Virus record (IMG/VR): IMGVR_UViG_3300047359_000932
Location: 1 to 21,917 of that record
Reading direction: 5' to 3' (one strand)
Length of the DNA stretch: 21,917 bases
Source of the DNA: a virus
Below are positions 20,228 to 21,917 of this stretch, in pieces. The stretch's first letter is position 1; each line of letters opens with the position of its first letter. The translations under genes were made by a program, and so were the position numbers. The notes beneath the pieces are model-generated. The model searched no databases and was not told the DNA's origin. It worked only from the letters and a program-made list of their open reading frames with translations.

Positions 20228-21917
20228 ATGGCATCAGTTGTCAAAATCAAGCGAAGCAATGTCGCTGGAAATAATCCAACCACATCAAATATAGTCGAGG
20301 GAGAACTCGCTCTCAACACCGCAGATCAGAAACTCTATTCTCGTGGCGGTGATGACATATTTGAGATTGGCGCAAATCTATCATCCCTCACGATCAGCGG
20401 TAATGAAGTTTTCGGAACTAACGGTAAACTACACGCAAATAATTCTATCAACATTGGAACTATTACTGGAAACATGCTTTCTAGTGACATCTATGGTGAT
20501 GATGTTGAATACGATTTCGGTTCATTTTCCAGCCCAACAACGCCATATTCGGTAACTGCAAAGGGCGATATTGGTCAAAAGGGCGATATAGGTCAGAAAG
20601 GCGACACAGGCGCAACAGGCGCCAAAGGTCAGAAAGGTGAAATAGGCGACACTGGCTTAACTGGAGAAAAGGGTCAGAAAGGCGAGGTTGGACTTACTGG
20701 CGACACTGGCGACAAGGGTCAAAAAGGCGATATTGGCGCTAAAGGCGATATAGGCGACAAGGGTCAGAAGGGGGAGATTGGTCAGAAAGGCGACACTGGC
20801 GCAACAGGCGCCAAAGGTCAAAAGGGTGAGGTTGGACTCACTGGCCAAACTGGCGACAAAGGTCAGAAGGGAGAAATTGGCCAGAAAGGTGATACAGGTG
20901 ACACTGGCGCTAAGGGTCAAAAGGGTGAGGTTGGACTCACTGGCTTAACTGGCGACAAAGGTCAGAAAGGTCAGAAAGGCGACACTGGTGATATAGGCGC
21001 TACTGGGGATAAGGGTCAGAAAGGTGAAGTTGGCGATAAAGGTCAGAAAGGTGAAGTTGGCCAGAAAGGCGATACTGGCCAGAAAGGTGATATAGGTCAG
21101 AAAGGCGATAAAGGTCAGAAAGGCGACACTGGTGGAACTGGCGCAAAAGGTCAGAAAGGCGATAAAGGTCAAAAAGGTGAAACTGGTTTAGGGTTTAACA
21201 TAGCAAAAACCTATTCCTCAGTGTCAGCGCTGACAGCCGATAGTTCGCCAACTGGTATTTCGGCTGGTGAATTTGCTATCATCGAAACTGGTGATGTTGA
21301 GGATTCTGAGAACTCAAGACTTTATCTTTGGGACGGTTCTTCATACTCCTATGTATCAGATCTATCTGGTGAAGCTGGTGTTAAGGGCGTTGCTGGATCC
21401 AATGGCGATAAGGGTCAGAAAGGTGAAGTTGGCGATAAAGGCCAGAAGGGAGAAATTGGCCAGAAAGGTGATACAGGACAAAAAGGTCAGAAAGGCGAGG
21501 TTGGCCAGAAAGGTCAGAAAGGCGAAGTTGGCCAGAAAGGCGGTACAGGCGACAAGGGGCAGAAAGGCGACAAGGGACAGAAAGGCGAAGCAGGAACGAA
21601 CGGAACGAATGGTGACAAGGGTCAGAAAGGCGAGGTTGGCCAGAAAGGTGATACAGGACAAAAAGGTCAGAAAGGTGAAGTTGGCCAGAAAGGTCAGAAA
21701 GGTGAGCAGGCTGGGATTACTGCAATTTCTAATTTTGTTAACAACAGAGTTTTAACTGCTTCTTCATCTACTGCTATCAATGCAGAGGCTGGGTTATTAT
21801 TTGATGGAACTACATTACAATCTCAAAAATATCATATAGGCACTCCCGATAATCATGGTATGATTAAGATGAGTAATAACACTGGGTCTCATTATGGATT
21901 TGATCCAGAACACAGTT
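20228..21917 (+). CDS. Second collagen-like tail fibre, 3' end outside the window
   Basis: The frame is open from ATG 20228 to the window end (563 codons), so the product is longer than seen. Residues 1-44 are the shared module (MASVVKIKRSNVAGNNPTTS, then EGELALNTADQKLYSRGGDD). A FGTNGKLHANNSI segment like that of the first fibre follows. Gly-X-Y tracts cover residues 113-319 (69 triplets) and 381-494 (38 triplets). They are separated by a ~60-residue globular insert (FNIAKTYSSVSALTADSSPT, then AGEFAIIETGDVEDSENSRL, YLWDGSSYSYVSDL), a unit seen in other phage fibres. After the second tract comes the usual distal text (NNRVLTASSSTAINAEAGLL, FDGTTL). GAGAA lies about 9 nt before the ATG. The receptor-binding end and any chaperone are not in view. 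Confidence 0.86.
   Translation, partial: MASVVKIKRSNVAGNNPTTSNIVEGELALNTADQKLYSRGGDDIFEIGANLSSLTISGNEVFGTNGKLHANNSINIGTITGNMLSSDIYGDDVEYDFGSFSSPTTPYSVTAKGDIGQKGDIGQKGDTGATGAKGQKGEIGDTGLTGEKGQKGEVGLTGDTGDKGQKGDIGAKGDIGDKGQKGEIGQKGDTGATGAKGQKGEVGLTGQTGDKGQKGEIGQKGDTGDTGAKGQKGEVGLTGLTGDKGQKGQKGDTGDIGATGDKGQKGEVGDKGQKGEVGQKGDTGQKGDIGQKGDKGQKGDTGGTGAKGQKGDKGQKGETGLGFNIAKTYSSVSALTADSSPTGISAGEFAIIETGDVEDSENSRLYLWDGSSYSYVSDLSGEAGVKGVAGSNGDKGQKGEVGDKGQKGEIGQKGDTGQKGQKGEVGQKGQKGEVGQKGGTGDKGQKGDKGQKGEAGTNGTNGDKGQKGEVGQKGDTGQKGQKGEVGQKGQKGEQAGITAISNFVNNRVLTASSSTAINAEAGLLFDGTTLQSQKYHIGTPDNHGMIKMSNNTGSHYGFDPEHS
20564..21184. repeat. Collagen-like tract A of fibre 2 (69 Gly-X-Y triplets)
   Basis: Gly falls at every third codon from residue 113 to 319 without a break and without proline. 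Triplets are mostly QKG, EVG, DKG, DTG, AKG and LTG types. Recurrent blocks such as GQKGEVGLTG and GQKGDTGATGAKGQKGE appear, but synonymous codons differ more between copies than in fibre 1. Confidence 0.92.
21368..21709. repeat. Collagen-like tract B of fibre 2 (38 Gly-X-Y triplets)
   Basis: The tract runs from residue 381 (GEAGVKGVAGSNGDKG) to 494 (GEQ), again uninterrupted and proline-free. It contains near-identical DNA copies of the GDTGQKGQKGEVGQKGQKGE block around 21470 and 21650. Confidence 0.92.

Noticed and set aside
14114-21917. Diversity-generating retroelement target in the fibre genes
   Set aside because: I found no reverse transcriptase frame and no repeat pair differing mainly at adenines. 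The repeats present are shaft and collagen units.

Overview
The window is a 21.9 kb piece of a tailed-phage genome. It is AT-rich, every credible gene lies on the + strand, and there is almost no space between genes. The baseplate proteins (gp5, gp25, gp6 and gp8 types), the T4-type late-promoter octamer TATAAATA and the fibre proteins together point to a T4-like myovirus of the marine type (cyanophage- or pelagiphage-like). The host cannot be decided from this segment. I saw no tRNA, CRISPR array, insertion sequence or integrase.

Region 1 (1-7917) is the baseplate block. It holds the 3' part of a lysozyme-less gp5 spike gene, a late promoter, a small basic histone-H1-like protein, gp25, gp6, a large wedge protein in the gp7 position, and an enlarged gp8. 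Several of these genes touch through TAATG stop/start overlaps.

Region 2 (7929-14087) encodes two very large baseplate-periphery proteins. The first is of the DUF4815 type (1155 aa). The second (806 aa) is preceded by its own TATAAATA and carries an N-terminal 'LKPNTR..FDG' module. A 69-aa coiled-coil protein follows. These sit where T4 would have gp9-gp12, none of which I recognise here.

Region 3 (14114-21917) is the fibre block. It contains: a 1160-aa fibre with a 58-triplet collagen-like shaft and a C-terminal Peptidase_S74 self-cleaving chaperone; a 112-aa beta-sandwich protein; two short fibre-like proteins; a 105-aa coiled-coil protein; a 379-aa fibre; and, after a hairpin terminator, a second collagen-like fibre that runs off the window end (69 + 38 Gly-X-Y triplets seen so far). 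The collagen is almost free of proline and is built on Lys-Gly-Glu/Asp pairs. Parts of its DNA are exact tandem repeats, and the two collagen genes share identical stretches of up to at least 38 nt.

Taken together, the window encodes the host-contact end of the virion: the spike and wedges of the baseplate, the adaptor proteins on its rim, and a set of modular fibres with probable assembly helpers. The points most worth following are the proline-free collagen fibres, the Asp/Asn-Gly-Gly C-terminal motif shared by three consecutive small or fibre proteins, and the paired palindromes plus terminator that separate the last fibre from the rest.
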